A stretch of DNA of 45,245 nt, from positions 1 through 45,245 of the forward strand of contig NZ_JMIR01000038.1 of the NCBI RefSeq assembly GCF_000714935.1. The letters are read 5' to 3'. The position numbers were made by a program, and so were the translations under genes. Shown piece by piece: positions 8,868-16,654 of this stretch (positions are counted from its first letter, which is position 1; each line of letters starts with the position of its first letter). The DNA comes from Tumebacillus flagellatus (GTDB lineage: Bacteria; Bacillota; Bacilli; Tumebacillales; Tumebacillaceae). A model generated the notes under the pieces. That model was not told where the DNA came from and did not search any database. It worked only from the letters and a program-made list of their open reading frames with translations.

Positions 8868-8886
8868 AGCACCTCGCATTTTTTCA

Positions 8887-8933
8887 TAAAAAAACAAAAA
8901 CCCGCACGCATTGGGGGATGCGCCGGGTTTTAT
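8887..8933. terminator. GC-rich hairpin with flanking A/T runs
   Basis: AAACCCGGCGCAT pairs, with one bulge, with ATGCGTGCGGGTTT, flanked by T runs on the minus strand and a shorter one on the plus strand. It insulates the DUF1659 promoter from the sulP side. Which transcript it ends is unclear. Confidence 0.55.
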
Positions 8934-8939
8934 AGAAAG

Positions 8940-9265
8940 GGGATCGTCTACATCTGGGGAATCAGACGTCTGCATAAGTATAGCACAGCTAAATGGGATT
9001 AATCCACCTCTGTTTGATATTTTTACCATATTTATTAATTACACATAACCTTCTACAAAGGTGCCTGATTTAACTTCATCCTGTACACTAGAAACCGTCA
9101 CCCGATCTGCAGGTAGAATCGGGTTCTTCTCTATTTGCATCTGTCCATCGAAGGAGGAGGGTCGATCCCCCGCTTGGGGCTCGATCCATCGATATAGTTC
9201 TCGCCGCAACCGGCGAGATCCGGCACTACCAGAGAGAAGGTGTGGAGAGTTTGAGTTTTTCCAGC
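8940..9265 (+). other. Gene-free leader of the broken sulP gene
   Basis: No convincing gene. Between 9140 and 9250 the plus strand is rich in hairpins (CCCC-gctt-GGGG at about 9165; CTCGCC-gcaacc-GGCGAG at about 9201), suggesting a structured 5' leader, but I recognise no riboswitch class. A GTGGAGAG ribosome binding site precedes the sulP ATG at 9266. Confidence 0.4.
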
Positions 9266-9388
9266 ATGAAAAAGCAGTGGTTTGGCAATGTGCGGGGCGA
9301 CATCCTGTCCGGGATGACCGTCGCGCTGGCGTTGATTCCGGAAGCGATCGCATTCGGTATCGTAATAAAAAGGGAGTCTAACACATAG
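9266..9388 (+). pseudogene. SulP anion transporter, N-terminal fragment
   Basis: Codes for [18 protein letters not shown] then [15 protein letters not shown] and seven foreign residues (IKRESNT) before a stop. The first 33 residues are the canonical start of a SulP (sulfate/bicarbonate-type) permease; the next expected SulP segment (PLVGLYSSF...) resumes at 16648. The homology stops at about 9363, marking the left edge of the insert. Confidence 0.85.
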
Positions 9389-9397
9389 GGACTCCCG

Positions 9398-10246
9398 CTA
9401 GGCTTTCTCAGTTGCGGCTAGGCTTGCTCTTCTCATCTCTTCGTATGCTTCTTGAACGGCTTTGTCTTCGGCTTCTTCCTGCCCCAATTCCCACATTAAC
9501 CGCTCCCGTTCTTTTTCCTCCTCGATCTGCTCAGGACTCATACCCCTGTACCAATGGTCACGTTCCCAGATTTCGTGACGTACCTCCTCGGAATCCCAGA
9601 ACACTTCCCCTTCTGTTTTGTCCAAGAATCTCCACTCAATCAAAATCTCTTTATCAAATTCATTCTTAAATGGTCGTTTTCGAGTTCTGACCGAAATTGA
9701 CGAAACCAACTGTCGCAGAACAGTATTCGTCAAGTTCTCTACGTCCACTTCCTCTAGGTACTTTAAGAACGTGTCAAATTTGAGCTTCGTCGTTTTCAAG
9801 TTCTGTTCTTGTTGCAGGTGCTTGTTTTGCTCGTTCATCAACTCTTGCAACTGCTCTTGCAGCTTGGCGTTTCGAGTTACATATTCTTCGTCTGTAATCA
9901 TGTTCTTAGCAACGAGCCTAAAATTGACTTCGCGCATCTCTTCAAGTTCTTGAATCTGATTGGCTATGTCGGTGAGTTTGCTTTCGTCCGCATCAGACTG
10001 CACATAGGCTTGCACGTATGCGTCGAAATTCCATTTCAATCCTGCTTTGTCTGTTCGGAATTTCTCCAACTCGCCTTTGACGTACTCAATCAAATATTCT
10101 TCTGTATGGGCGTTTCTGTACTCACAAAACATCTTGCTTTTGTCGTTGTGACCGCAACACCATTCGTAGCTAGGTTCTTTCGTTTTGCGCTTCTTCCGCC
10201 CCCATACGGAAAATGGAAAGGGGTCAAACGGGCAAAACCACCCCCG
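9398..10246 (-). pseudogene. Large serine recombinase, C-terminal remnant
   Basis: Only the zinc ribbon and the C-terminal coiled coil remain. The frame opens after a TGA at 10247-10249, and coherent sequence starts near KTKEPSYEWCCGHNDKSKMFC (cysteines of the zinc ribbon). It runs through a long helical segment (QIQELEEMREVNFRLVAK..., ELMNEQNKHLQQEQNL) and the beta-strand block VSSISVRTRKRPF typical of these integrases. From the first Met (10132) it is 244 residues. The catalytic serine domain is gone, so it cannot recombine by itself. Its position at the element edge fits an integrase next to its attachment site. Confidence 0.75.
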
Positions 10247-10280
10247 TCACCCCTTCCGAATAAAACTATTGTTTCATATG

Positions 10281-10307
10281 AAAAAAAGCCACCCCGTGTT
10301 GGATGGC
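10281..10307 (-). terminator. Intrinsic terminator of the resolvase gene
   Basis: Minus strand: GCCATCC-aacac-GGGGTGGC followed by seven T, starting 9 bases after the resolvase stop. Confidence 0.8.
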
Positions 10308-10315
10308 AATTGCAA

Positions 10316-10951
10316 TCAGGAAGCGACTTTTTGTTCTTCATACTCATTTACGATCTTGTAGAAGGTGTTTTTCTTTAGATTCAACTTCGACATAAATTCC
10401 ACCGCAGTAATTTCGGCGTTTTTCCAGCATGGATAGAACTGGTCTAGTACCTTTCGTTGCTCCTTTGACAAGGTATCCAGATTCATTTTCGGCCTTCCAA
10501 GGTGTTTGCCTTTTTCCTTCGCTACTGCAATACCCTCTGCTTGACGCTGACGTATTTTCTTGCGTTCCTGATCTGCCACATACGAAAGCAACGATAAAAA
10601 CTGGTCTTCCATCAACTTGCCCATGTCTCCCATTGACTTGAACTTTCGACTGTCAAAGAGCGTTTCGTTTTCAAGCACAATAATGTCAGCTTGCATCTCA
10701 CGAGTGATTTGCTTCCATTCCTTGATAATCCCGTCATAATCCCGTCCCAGACGGTCAAGGGCATCGACATAAAGTAGATCGCCCTCCCGAATTATCCGCT
10801 TCATTGCTTGGTACTGTTCACGATCAAAATCTTTCCCTGATTGCTTGTCTATGAAGATAAATCGGTCTTCGATTCCCAGTTCCTTCAATTTCAGTAATTG
10901 ACGGTCAATGTTCTGTCCTGTAGTAGAAACTCGTATGTACCCGATGTTCAT
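10316..10951 (-). CDS. Small serine recombinase (resolvase/invertase family)
   Basis: 211 residues. The catalytic domain starts MNIGYIRVSTTGQNIDRQ with the nucleophile Ser9; the arginine motif DALDRLGRD is near residue 64, and the E-helix region follows (LSLLSYVADQERKKIRQRQAEG). The C-terminal HTH is EITAVEFMSKLNLKKNTFY. GAGGAGAACACAT precedes the chosen ATG; the longer frame upstream has no ribosome site. Complete and probably functional. It may resolve cointegrates or invert DNA in the element; no target is obvious. Confidence 0.9.
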   Translation of the reverse strand: MNIGYIRVSTTGQNIDRQLLKLKELGIEDRFIFIDKQSGKDFDREQYQAMKRIIREGDLLYVDALDRLGRDYDGIIKEWKQITREMQADIIVLENETLFDSRKFKSMGDMGKLMEDQFLSLLSYVADQERKKIRQRQAEGIAVAKEKGKHLGRPKMNLDTLSKEQRKVLDQFYPCWKNAEITAVEFMSKLNLKKNTFYKIVNEYEEQKVAS

Positions 10952-10987
10952 ATGTGTTCTCCTCTCTCTTTGGTAGCTTGTGGTATT

Positions 10988-11016
10988 ATTGTACACCTTC
11001 TGTTTGTAAAGGTCAA
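10988..11016 (-). promoter_or_regulatory. Sigma-A promoter of the resolvase
   Basis: TTGACC (11016-11011), 17 bases, TACAAT (10993-10988) on the minus strand. Repeats of GTTTGTAT and a TTTACAAAC inverted partner lie within 60 bases upstream and in the spacer, and could be resolvase binding (res-like) sites. Confidence 0.65.
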
Positions 11017-11029
11017 TAAACATATACAA

Positions 11030-11471
11030 ACGTCCTTAAAAGCAAATACAAACCTTTGCGGACGCGAAATGACATACGTTGCAGATACGTCCTAAAAGTA
11101 TACCTTTATAAACGCAATCCCAAAGGAGAGCTGTTCGCGGAGAACGCCGCCGCTAGGGTTGGGCTTTAGCCTGACTCTTTTTCTTTTGTCCTCCACTTCT
11201 CCACAGACAGCGCGTACACCCTCTCCCGCTTCGCTGACGATGCCCCACAGGAGGAGGGCACATGTATGCACCGTCGCCCTCAAACCCACCATACAGAGCC
11301 TTCTAGCGGGAGTTATTCGATTTCGCTATAGGTACGTCATCGAACGAATTGTTAGAAATTCAAGTAACCACAGGGGTTTTGCACCTACTCTGCTGTAGCG
11401 TCATCGAGAAATTGAAAAAGGGGCCGCGGGGAAGTAGTGATTCCCACAGTTCTGCGTTACCAATAGACAAC
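11030..11471. other. Gene-free stretch inside the element
   Basis: No open frame with a ribosome site or family-like sequence. GC-rich, translation-like residue runs around 11130-11290 look like decayed coding sequence. I see no repeat, RNA gene or terminator besides the hairpin at 11472. Confidence 0.4.
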
Positions 11472-11498
11472 AAAAAAGACGATCTGTGTAGGATCGTC
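11472..11498 (-). terminator. Intrinsic terminator of the secreted-protein gene
   Basis: Minus strand: GACGATC-ctacaca-GATCGTC followed by six T, 18 bases after the stop of the gene at 11516. Confidence 0.85.
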
Positions 11499-11515
11499 GT
11501 TCTTGATTTTTGTCC

Positions 11516-12361
11516 TTATTCGTACCCGTTTCCAGAACCATCTGTAGAATAGTAACCATTGTTGGTAAACATCATTTGGTAATCTGAACTGGAGCTATAC
11601 GGAAGGCTGTATTCATAACTCCCAAACCATGTGGCACTTTTCGGATAGTTTCCCGAATAGTTTTTTTGGATATACGTGGTATACCCATTTCCTATTTTTT
11701 TGATTACGCTATAAGTTACGGAAGCAACACCAGATGACGCCTGTTGCCAACCATTTAAAGTAAACAAACCGTCAGTTCGAACCTGACCGAATTTGTCCGC
11801 CCCATAAATCGTAGTGCTAGGCATTAACCCAGTGAAATTCCAGTAGACTGCCGAAATCGCCGCAGTAGGATGAGTTTCTTGGCTCGTAACTTTTTGTTCA
11901 TGGAACTTTTGTTTCTGTACCTTTACTTTGCCATAGTCAGGCGAATCCTTAACGCGGTTGATCTCTACGAGTTCAAATAGCACCGACCATTTTCCATTCT
12001 CTTTTGTGACCGTATAGGGGATTAGCGGATAATCATCCTCTTGACTTTCGTGTACTTCCTTCACCATGTACTCGACACGATCAGCAGAAGTTACACTTTT
12101 GGAGACAATCTCGTAACTTAGCAATGGGTCGATTTCTAACCCGTCCTTGATCCAATTCGCTTCCGACACAGCATCTGCAAAAGACACATTCTTGGAGTAG
12201 TCTTGAACTAGTTGTACGTTCCCTGCCTTCATCGCCGCGAGGTAGCCTTTGATCGCCGCCTCTGGACTGCTTTGGTTAATTGGGGGTGTGGCAAAAGCCA
12301 CCTGACCGATGAGGAGCGATAACCCCATCGCGAGTGCAGTAGTTGAAAATGTTTTTTTCAT
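11516..12361 (-). CDS. Secreted protein with NTF2-like N-terminal region
   Basis: 281 residues with a classic signal peptide (MKKTFSTTALAMGLSLLI then GQVAFA, cleavage after AFA at about 25). Residues about 30-140 (SPEAAIKGYLAAMKAGNVQLVQDYS ... PYTVTKENGKWSVLFEL) resemble NTF2/DUF4878-like lipoprotein domains. The C-terminal 110 residues are rich in Y, S, G and N and end GSGNGYE. AAAAGGAGGTGAGTAA precedes the ATG. It lies downstream of signalling cassette 1, in the same orientation; the plus-strand protein at 38860 near cassette 2 also ends in a GNGY motif. It could be an output of the system, but this is inference. Confidence 0.75.
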   Translation of the reverse strand: MKKTFSTTALAMGLSLLIGQVAFATPPINQSSPEAAIKGYLAAMKAGNVQLVQDYSKNVSFADAVSEANWIKDGLEIDPLLSYEIVSKSVTSADRVEYMVKEVHESQEDDYPLIPYTVTKENGKWSVLFELVEINRVKDSPDYGKVKVQKQKFHEQKVTSQETHPTAAISAVYWNFTGLMPSTTIYGADKFGQVRTDGLFTLNGWQQASSGVASVTYSVIKKIGNGYTTYIQKNYSGNYPKSATWFGSYEYSLPYSSSSDYQMMFTNNGYYSTDGSGNGYE

Positions 12362-12640
12362 TTACTCACCTCCTTTTTACTTGATTATATTCTACAAGAA
12401 ATTGTACAGAGAATCCATATTGAGAAATTATGCTAGTGTTCCGCACCAACTATCAATTCCGTTGTCGGATGCTATCGGGATGATTGACAAGAACCCAAGT
12501 AAACAAAGGGAATAAAAGCAGCTTTGCCTATTCAGCTATCGAGAAACTAGAACAATAGTCGAGGGGAGTCACTGATCTACGTCCAATCTGCCCGATCTGC
12601 GAGCCTAACCACTGGGGCCGCGGTATTCCACTACCTACAA
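12362..12640. other. Intergenic region with promoter of the secreted-protein gene
   Basis: No gene seen. On the minus strand a TATAAT box lies at about 12385-12390, 25-30 bases before the start of the secreted-protein gene, without a good -35. An imperfect inverted repeat (TGTACAATT/AATTGTACA-like, 12387-12405) covers the promoter. The remainder is featureless. Confidence 0.4.
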
Positions 12641-12648
12641 AAGAAAAG

Positions 12649-12669
12649 GGAGCTACCATTGGTAGCTCC
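12649..12669 (-). terminator. Intrinsic terminator of cassette 1
   Basis: GGAGCTACC-att-GGTAGCTCC perfect stem followed on the minus strand by CTTTTCTTTT, 34 bases after the stop of the gene at 12703. Confidence 0.85.
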
Positions 12670-12702
12670 TACTCCGTCAACGATTTATCCAGTTGCCCGC
12701 TC

Positions 12703-13272
12703 TTACGAAAGCTCAACCTCCAATTTTTGAAGCACTGCTGCGACATTTTCCTGTGTCAGTTTGCACTCGTCTTCTGTGCGGGTCGACAGCATTTCTAGTA
12801 GCTCCTCGATCTGTTCCGCTAGTCTGTTCTGTTGGAAAATCGTCAGAGCCTTTTGGATGTACTGGCAAGCAGAGCTTACCTTGTTACGTGTCAAGAGTAG
12901 ATAAGCAAGGTTCTTATAGGCTCTACCCTGCTCTGGATGTGAGTCAGGCGCAATTCGTAAAGCGTCTGCCGTATAACGTCGCGAATCAGCCAAAAAGACC
13001 TCCCCATCGTCAGAACCCCAATAGTTGATAAGCGATTCTTCCGCATGTCTGTTCAAACTGGATACGACGCGAACGAGCGAAAGATGGTCTAACAACAGTT
13101 CCAAGTCTTGATCGACGGCTAGATCGTCGCCATATTCCCGTGTTATGATCTCGCGTTCTACTGGATTGATATGATGAACTGCATTGCTAACGGACTGCTC
13201 CAATAGCAACAGCAGAAGTTGTTGTCCAGCCTGTGTTTTCAGAAACGCATGTACGCTTGTCGGTTGCTTCAC
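12703..13272 (-). CDS. TPR-containing partner protein, cassette 1
   Basis: 189 residues from a GTG that overlaps the stop of the preceding regulator (GTGA, 4 bases). The N-terminal half is helical and leucine-rich (AFLKTQAGQQLLLLLLEQS). The second half holds a TPR-like pair (HPEQGRAYKNLAYLLLTRNKVSSACQYIQKALTIFQQN). There is no HTH, signal peptide or membrane helix, so it is probably cytosolic. It has a clear paralogue at 34637-35212 in the same position of cassette 2. I do not recognise a named family. Translational coupling suggests it acts with, or on, the 432-residue regulator. Confidence 0.75.
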   Translation of the reverse strand: MKQPTSVHAFLKTQAGQQLLLLLLEQSVSNAVHHINPVEREIITREYGDDLAVDQDLELLLDHLSLVRVVSSLNRHAEESLINYWGSDDGEVFLADSRRYTADALRIAPDSHPEQGRAYKNLAYLLLTRNKVSSACQYIQKALTIFQQNRLAEQIEELLEMLSTRTEDECKLTQENVAAVLQKLEVELS

Positions 13273-14567
13273 AGCACAATCCCTCTGCTTTCTCGCGTTT
13301 TCGAATTACATTCCAGCATCTCCGAAATGGTATGGTAGGCACGCAACGGATCATTGAATTTGGCGAAATGCGCGGAAAGTTCTTTCATGGTCTGCTCATA
13401 TTCGTTGAAGCAACCTACCAACTTGTAGCAATCCGCAGATTGTTTGAAGAGCTTAGAGGCGAAGTCAATTTGGTTGCGGGCTTGCGCGATCTTCGCTTGT
13501 ACCCTTAAAGCGAGTGCGAAGTGTTCGTGATTCGATGGTAAAAGGTTTTTTGCGCCCTGGCTCGTGTCGAACGCTTGATCTAGCTTCCCATGCTCAACTT
13601 GAACCTTGGACAGCTCTGCAAGAGCAATACCTGCCTCAACTGGCTTTTTCATGTTCAACAGGTCGTCTGCGATTTGACGTAACTCTTGCTCCACACCAGC
13701 GGTGTTCCCAGTTGAGGCACGAATCACAGCAACGCTCATTTTCGTCATCAACTGTTGAAACGCATTTTGGGCAGTTTCACTACACAAGACTGCACGAGAA
13801 GCAAACTGTACTGATTCTTCGAGTTGTTGCGATTGGAGACAGGTTTTTGCCATTTCCAAATACAAGTCGCCAAGTTCTTTGAGATTGTCAAGATATTGAA
13901 GCGTCTCTGAGGTTTGATGGAATGTCTTTAAGGATTCTTGGAGCTTCCCTTGTCGTTGTTGTGCCTTACCCAAATCCATCTGAATAGAAGCTAGAAACTT
14001 CTTATCCGTCATGGACGATACATTGGGGTCGTTCAACACCTGCAAGAAGTGATATTCTGCCAACGGATAGCATCGACGGTGCATTTCATAGACCCCGTAC
14101 AAATAGTGAAGTCGGAAGTGGGTGGTCACTCCTGCAAGCCAACGTACTTGGTTAGACAGTTGGTCAAGCCTATGTTTCGCTTCTTCCAACATTTCAAGTT
14201 GAATCAGGCAAAATACGAGGTTGTATGCGACTTCGAACGGCTCAATCCTAACGCTACTTTCTTCGGCAAGCTCGTACAACAATTGAAGCGCACCCGAATA
14301 CTGTTCATTGGCGATCATCGCCTTTGCCATTTGGAAACGCGATATAAAGTTCAAGTTCGAAGTCGTGTTCTCCAATAAGTCTTCCAGTGGAACTTCAAGT
14401 CGTTCTGCTATCTTTTGCAGAACGTAGTGTGATGGATTGGCACGTTCAGATTCGACCTGCGACAACATGGATGGCGTGACGATGCCCTTTGCCAATTCAG
14501 TTTGAGTCAATCCTTTACGCAAACGGCAAGCTCGAATTCTTTGTCCAAGGGTTTCGGTGTTCGACAC
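13269..14567 (-). CDS. XRE-TPR regulator, cassette 1 (RRNPP-like, 432 residues)
   Basis: HTH_XRE at residues about 8-62 (LGQRIRACRLRKGLTQTEL, then TPSMLSQVESERANPS), followed by about 350 residues of TPR-type helices (for example VRIEPFEVAYNLVFCLIQLEML, LAEYHFLQVLNDPN, FDTSQGAKNLLPSNHEHFALALRVQAKIAQARNQIDFASKLF). This HTH-plus-TPR layout is that of peptide-sensing RRNPP regulators (PlcR, NprR, PrgX). The GTG start at 14567 is preceded by AGAGGTGGTTAATT and gives exactly the length of the paralogue at 35209. A TGTCA-N10-TGACA palindrome lies 114 bases upstream. Confidence 0.85.
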   Translation of the reverse strand: MSNTETLGQRIRACRLRKGLTQTELAKGIVTPSMLSQVESERANPSHYVLQKIAERLEVPLEDLLENTTSNLNFISRFQMAKAMIANEQYSGALQLLYELAEESSVRIEPFEVAYNLVFCLIQLEMLEEAKHRLDQLSNQVRWLAGVTTHFRLHYLYGVYEMHRRCYPLAEYHFLQVLNDPNVSSMTDKKFLASIQMDLGKAQQRQGKLQESLKTFHQTSETLQYLDNLKELGDLYLEMAKTCLQSQQLEESVQFASRAVLCSETAQNAFQQLMTKMSVAVIRASTGNTAGVEQELRQIADDLLNMKKPVEAGIALAELSKVQVEHGKLDQAFDTSQGAKNLLPSNHEHFALALRVQAKIAQARNQIDFASKLFKQSADCYKLVGCFNEYEQTMKELSAHFAKFNDPLRAYHTISEMLECNSKTRESRGIVL

Positions 14568-14611
14568 AATTAACCACCTCTTGTATTGTGTTATCGTATA
14601 TAAACACAATA

Positions 14612-14654
14612 AACCAAACTTTTGATTTTGAGTTGAATTTTCCAAAGTTTGGTT
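14612..14654 (-). promoter_or_regulatory. Perfect inverted repeat in the leader of the cassette 1 regulator
   Basis: AACCAAACTTT (14612-14622) pairs perfectly with AAAGTTTGGTT (14644-14654), a 21-base loop between. It starts 45 bases before the GTG. In cassette 2 a hairpin sits at the same distance (46 bases) and both are followed by GGTTTATT-like, T-rich sequence. It may be a leader hairpin or an operator. Confidence 0.6.
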
Positions 14655-14680
14655 GTTAGAGGTTAGTCTGCACGATTCAC

Positions 14681-14700
14681 TGTCAATCACTGATCTGACA
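14681..14700. promoter_or_regulatory. TGTCA-N10-TGACA site upstream of regulator (cassette 1)
   Basis: Palindrome TGTCA-10-TGACA, 114 bases upstream of the regulator start at 14567 and directly after the terminator of the receptor/pro-peptide operon. The same element is found at 36621, 38647 and 42562. Confidence 0.7.
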
Positions 14701-14705
14701 ATCAA

Positions 14706-14736
14706 AAGCCCCTCGTATACCTTTAACGAGGGGCTT
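14706..14736 (-). terminator. Terminator after the cassette 1 pro-peptide
   Basis: AAGCCCCTCG pairs with CGAGGGGCTT, followed by TTTTG on the minus strand, 10 bases after the pro-peptide stop. Confidence 0.85.
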
Positions 14737-14745
14737 AGAGTATCA

Positions 14746-14892
14746 CTATTTCCAACTTTCGATGATCACTTTCGAACTCAGGTCGGGTGGAATTGTTTCT
14801 GCAACTTTAACAGGATGAATGACTGATGCAGTTGTTGCATTTATGACAACAACTGCGATCAGCGTAATACCAACAGCCACCAGTCTTTTCAC
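14746..14892 (-). CDS. Exported pro-peptide, cassette 1 (candidate signalling peptide precursor)
   Basis: 48 residues from a GTG: a positively charged start and hydrophobic core (MKRLVAVGITLIAVVVI), a TTA-S candidate signal peptidase site near residue 22, and a short tail ending PPDLSSKVIIESWK. The GTG overlaps the TAG stop of the receptor gene by one base (TAGTG), and GAGGAGGG lies inside the end of that gene. Size, signal sequence and position directly behind an XRE-TPR gene are those of Phr, PapR, NprX or AimP precursors. The mature peptide is expected from the C-terminal end; which residues is unknown. Confidence 0.78.
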   Translation of the reverse strand: MKRLVAVGITLIAVVVINATTASVIHPVKVAETIPPDLSSKVIIESWK

Positions 14893-16079
14893 TAGAATCC
14901 CTCCTCGTCGATTAACCCACCGAAATTCTTCTTCAGTGTGTTACTTCTCATATAGTAAAGCAACAAGGATTCTGAGTCACTCTTTGATGCGTAATACTCC
15001 ATCAAATACTTACATGCATACCATCGTATAGTTACCCCGTAGTTTAAATCATCACTTACAGCAATCGCGTATGAGGGGTCATCCTTTGACATGGAGGACA
15101 GGATTTGTAGTTTTCCGTGCAAATCTGTGTAATTTTTTGATTTAGCACTGACTTCCGAAATCAACGCATTTACCGATGTTCGTTCTCCCAATTTTAACAG
15201 AGTTTTCGCATATTCCTTGATAGCAAACAATCTTGGATACTCGAAAGGATGGAGCAACACTAGTGCCTTGTTAAGAATCTCTCTTGCCTGCTGATAATTA
15301 CCCAAATGGTATTCGTAATGTGCCACATTTATATATGCTTTTCCGATTTGCACTTCTTTATGTGTTTTCTCGAAGTATTCAAGAGCAAGGTAAGAATGCT
15401 TTTTAGCTTCCTCTAGATTTCCTCTATGTTCGTACCATTTCATACGAGTGAAGTGAACATAGCCCATTTTCTCCGCATCGTTTGCGAAGGCATTCTCGAC
15501 TACATTCAAAGTGTGGACAATGTTGGTATATTCCTTCCGAATGGTAAATGTCACCATAATATATGAGGTCACATGGTAAAGTAATGCGCTGTCGCCAAAC
15601 GATTCATTGACTTTCTCTGCGTAACTCATCGCAGTTAAGAAGGATTCATGTGCAAGATCATATTCTTGCAGGTAGTATTGCGCGCGACCAAGATTTGCCC
15701 AACATATGCAACGTTCTGTCAAGCCCAAAGCCACATCTACAAGTTCGCATGCAAGTGTTTCGGCACGGAGCATCATGTCTTTGGATCTTTCATGTGCATT
15801 CAGCAACGATGTTAATTCTTCTTCTTTCTTAAACGTGTCCCGTTGACGCAACCGATCTTCATCAACTTTCAATCCCTTTGCAATATCCTCCAATAGACTG
15901 ATAGAGATCGGGCGTTCTCCTAACAAAGTAAGACGGAATGTTTCACGATTAACCCCAAGTCGCTCAGAGAACGCACGAATTGAAAACGCATCCCCGCGTT
16001 CTTGCATCAATTCTGCAATTCTTCTACCCAAAGGGATTTTGCCAAACGTTACACTAGCAGTATGTTCAATGGTACTCAA
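14892..16079 (-). CDS. XRE-TPR receptor, cassette 1 (AimR/RRNPP-like, 395 residues)
   Basis: An N-terminal HTH (residues about 15-72: LGRRIAELMQERGDAFSIRAFSERL, VNRETFRLTLLGERPISISLLEDIAKGL) is followed by about 310 residues of TPR-like helices (LGRAQYYLQEYDLAHESFLTAMSYAEK, INVAHYEYHLGNYQQAREILNKALVLL). It starts at TTG (16079) with ACGGGAGGTAGGGATAA upstream. Its last codons (EEGF-stop) overlap the start of the pro-peptide. The paralogue at 37141-38328 has the same length, the same overlap and the ending REGF. Such receptors bind their imported cognate peptide through the TPR domain and change DNA binding. Confidence 0.83.
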   Translation of the reverse strand: MSTIEHTASVTFGKIPLGRRIAELMQERGDAFSIRAFSERLGVNRETFRLTLLGERPISISLLEDIAKGLKVDEDRLRQRDTFKKEEELTSLLNAHERSKDMMLRAETLACELVDVALGLTERCICWANLGRAQYYLQEYDLAHESFLTAMSYAEKVNESFGDSALLYHVTSYIMVTFTIRKEYTNIVHTLNVVENAFANDAEKMGYVHFTRMKWYEHRGNLEEAKKHSYLALEYFEKTHKEVQIGKAYINVAHYEYHLGNYQQAREILNKALVLLHPFEYPRLFAIKEYAKTLLKLGERTSVNALISEVSAKSKNYTDLHGKLQILSSMSKDDPSYAIAVSDDLNYGVTIRWYACKYLMEYYASKSDSESLLLYYMRSNTLKKNFGGLIDEEGF

Positions 16080-16399
16080 TTATCCCTACCTCCCGTGAGC
16101 AATCTATCTGTAAGTGTTAACAATAAGTCAATGCCATCTAGCTTTCAATTATAACGCATTCAGTTTTAGAAGTACATCAGTTGTAAGTGCAATTCTGAAA
16201 GGTGTAGGCAATTTTGTTCATTTCCGTTTACTGCCTCTCCAACGCCCCGTACACAAGCGCAAGCGGTCAGGGGTAGCGGAGCTAGGGTTTGGGATGCGGG
16301 CGTGCTTCATGAAGCGCGGAGAGGCGTTCGCGTGTATCCTGAATTGGAGGGCAGCGAGTGAATGAAAAAAAGGGAAGCCCCCAAAGGCTCCCCCTGTGT
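16080..16399. other. Promoter region of receptor 1 and gene-free DNA
   Basis: On the minus strand a TATAAT box lies about 75-80 bases upstream of the receptor TTG, with only a weak -35. The stretch 16200-16399 holds no supported gene; it looks like decayed coding DNA near the right edge of the element. Confidence 0.4.
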
Positions 16400-16654
16400 T
16401 TACTTATGCTTCTTCTTGAAACTCTTGATCTTACGACGCTGGTAGGTGATCTTGCCATAGTAATCGCTCTCGAAGCTGGCTTGATAGACCATCTCAGACT
16501 GCTCCAGCAACTTGTCGATCTGTCGGTCATCAATGATCGAGATGGACTTATGCAGGACTTGGCTCTTGTTGTAGACCTTCTCCGCCATAAGTCGCTCGTC
16601 TACTTTCTTCAAGCTCTTGGTCATGTAGTTGGCGACACGTCCAACGTCCTTTGG
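16400..16654 (-). pseudogene. Truncated protein at the element edge, possible rolling-circle Rep C-terminus
   Basis: The frame reads [20 protein letters not shown], then [17 protein letters not shown] and a basic tail ending KSFKKKHK. There is no ribosome site before the only ATG (16624), and the frame stays open up to the sulP junction, so the N-terminus has been cut off. The pattern YMTKSL...RLxxEKVYxxSQ resembles the C-terminal part of phage/plasmid rolling-circle replication initiators. That match is by eye and tentative. Confidence 0.5.

Larger units (their letters stand above)
9364..16650. mobile_element. About 7.3-kb foreign element inserted in sulP
   Basis: The two halves of sulP flank this block. 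It carries a large serine recombinase remnant whose 3' end lies about 35 bases from the left edge, a small serine resolvase, a secreted protein, the first copy of the XRE-TPR/pro-peptide cassette and a possible Rep fragment at the right edge. No structural phage genes are visible. About 12 bases of the expected sulP sequence (AGVD) are missing at the junction, so the ends are eroded or imprecise. Best read as a decayed integrative element or prophage remnant. Confidence 0.75.

Noticed and set aside
9042-9140. Short minus-strand frame ([16 protein letters not shown] ... VEGYV)
   Set aside because: It reads like protein but has no ribosome site (the upstream minus-strand sequence is CCCTCCTCC, the complement of one) and no recognisable family. 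It could be a remnant; not enough to call.
11092-11292. Minus-strand 66-residue frame in the element
   Set aside because: No ribosome site, no motif, and it lies in a region that looks decayed.
14746-14892. Treating the 48-residue frame as a random short frame
   Set aside because: It has a signal sequence, a ribosome site, overlap with the receptor stop and a terminator right behind it, and the paralogous locus has a peptide gene in the same position, so it was kept.
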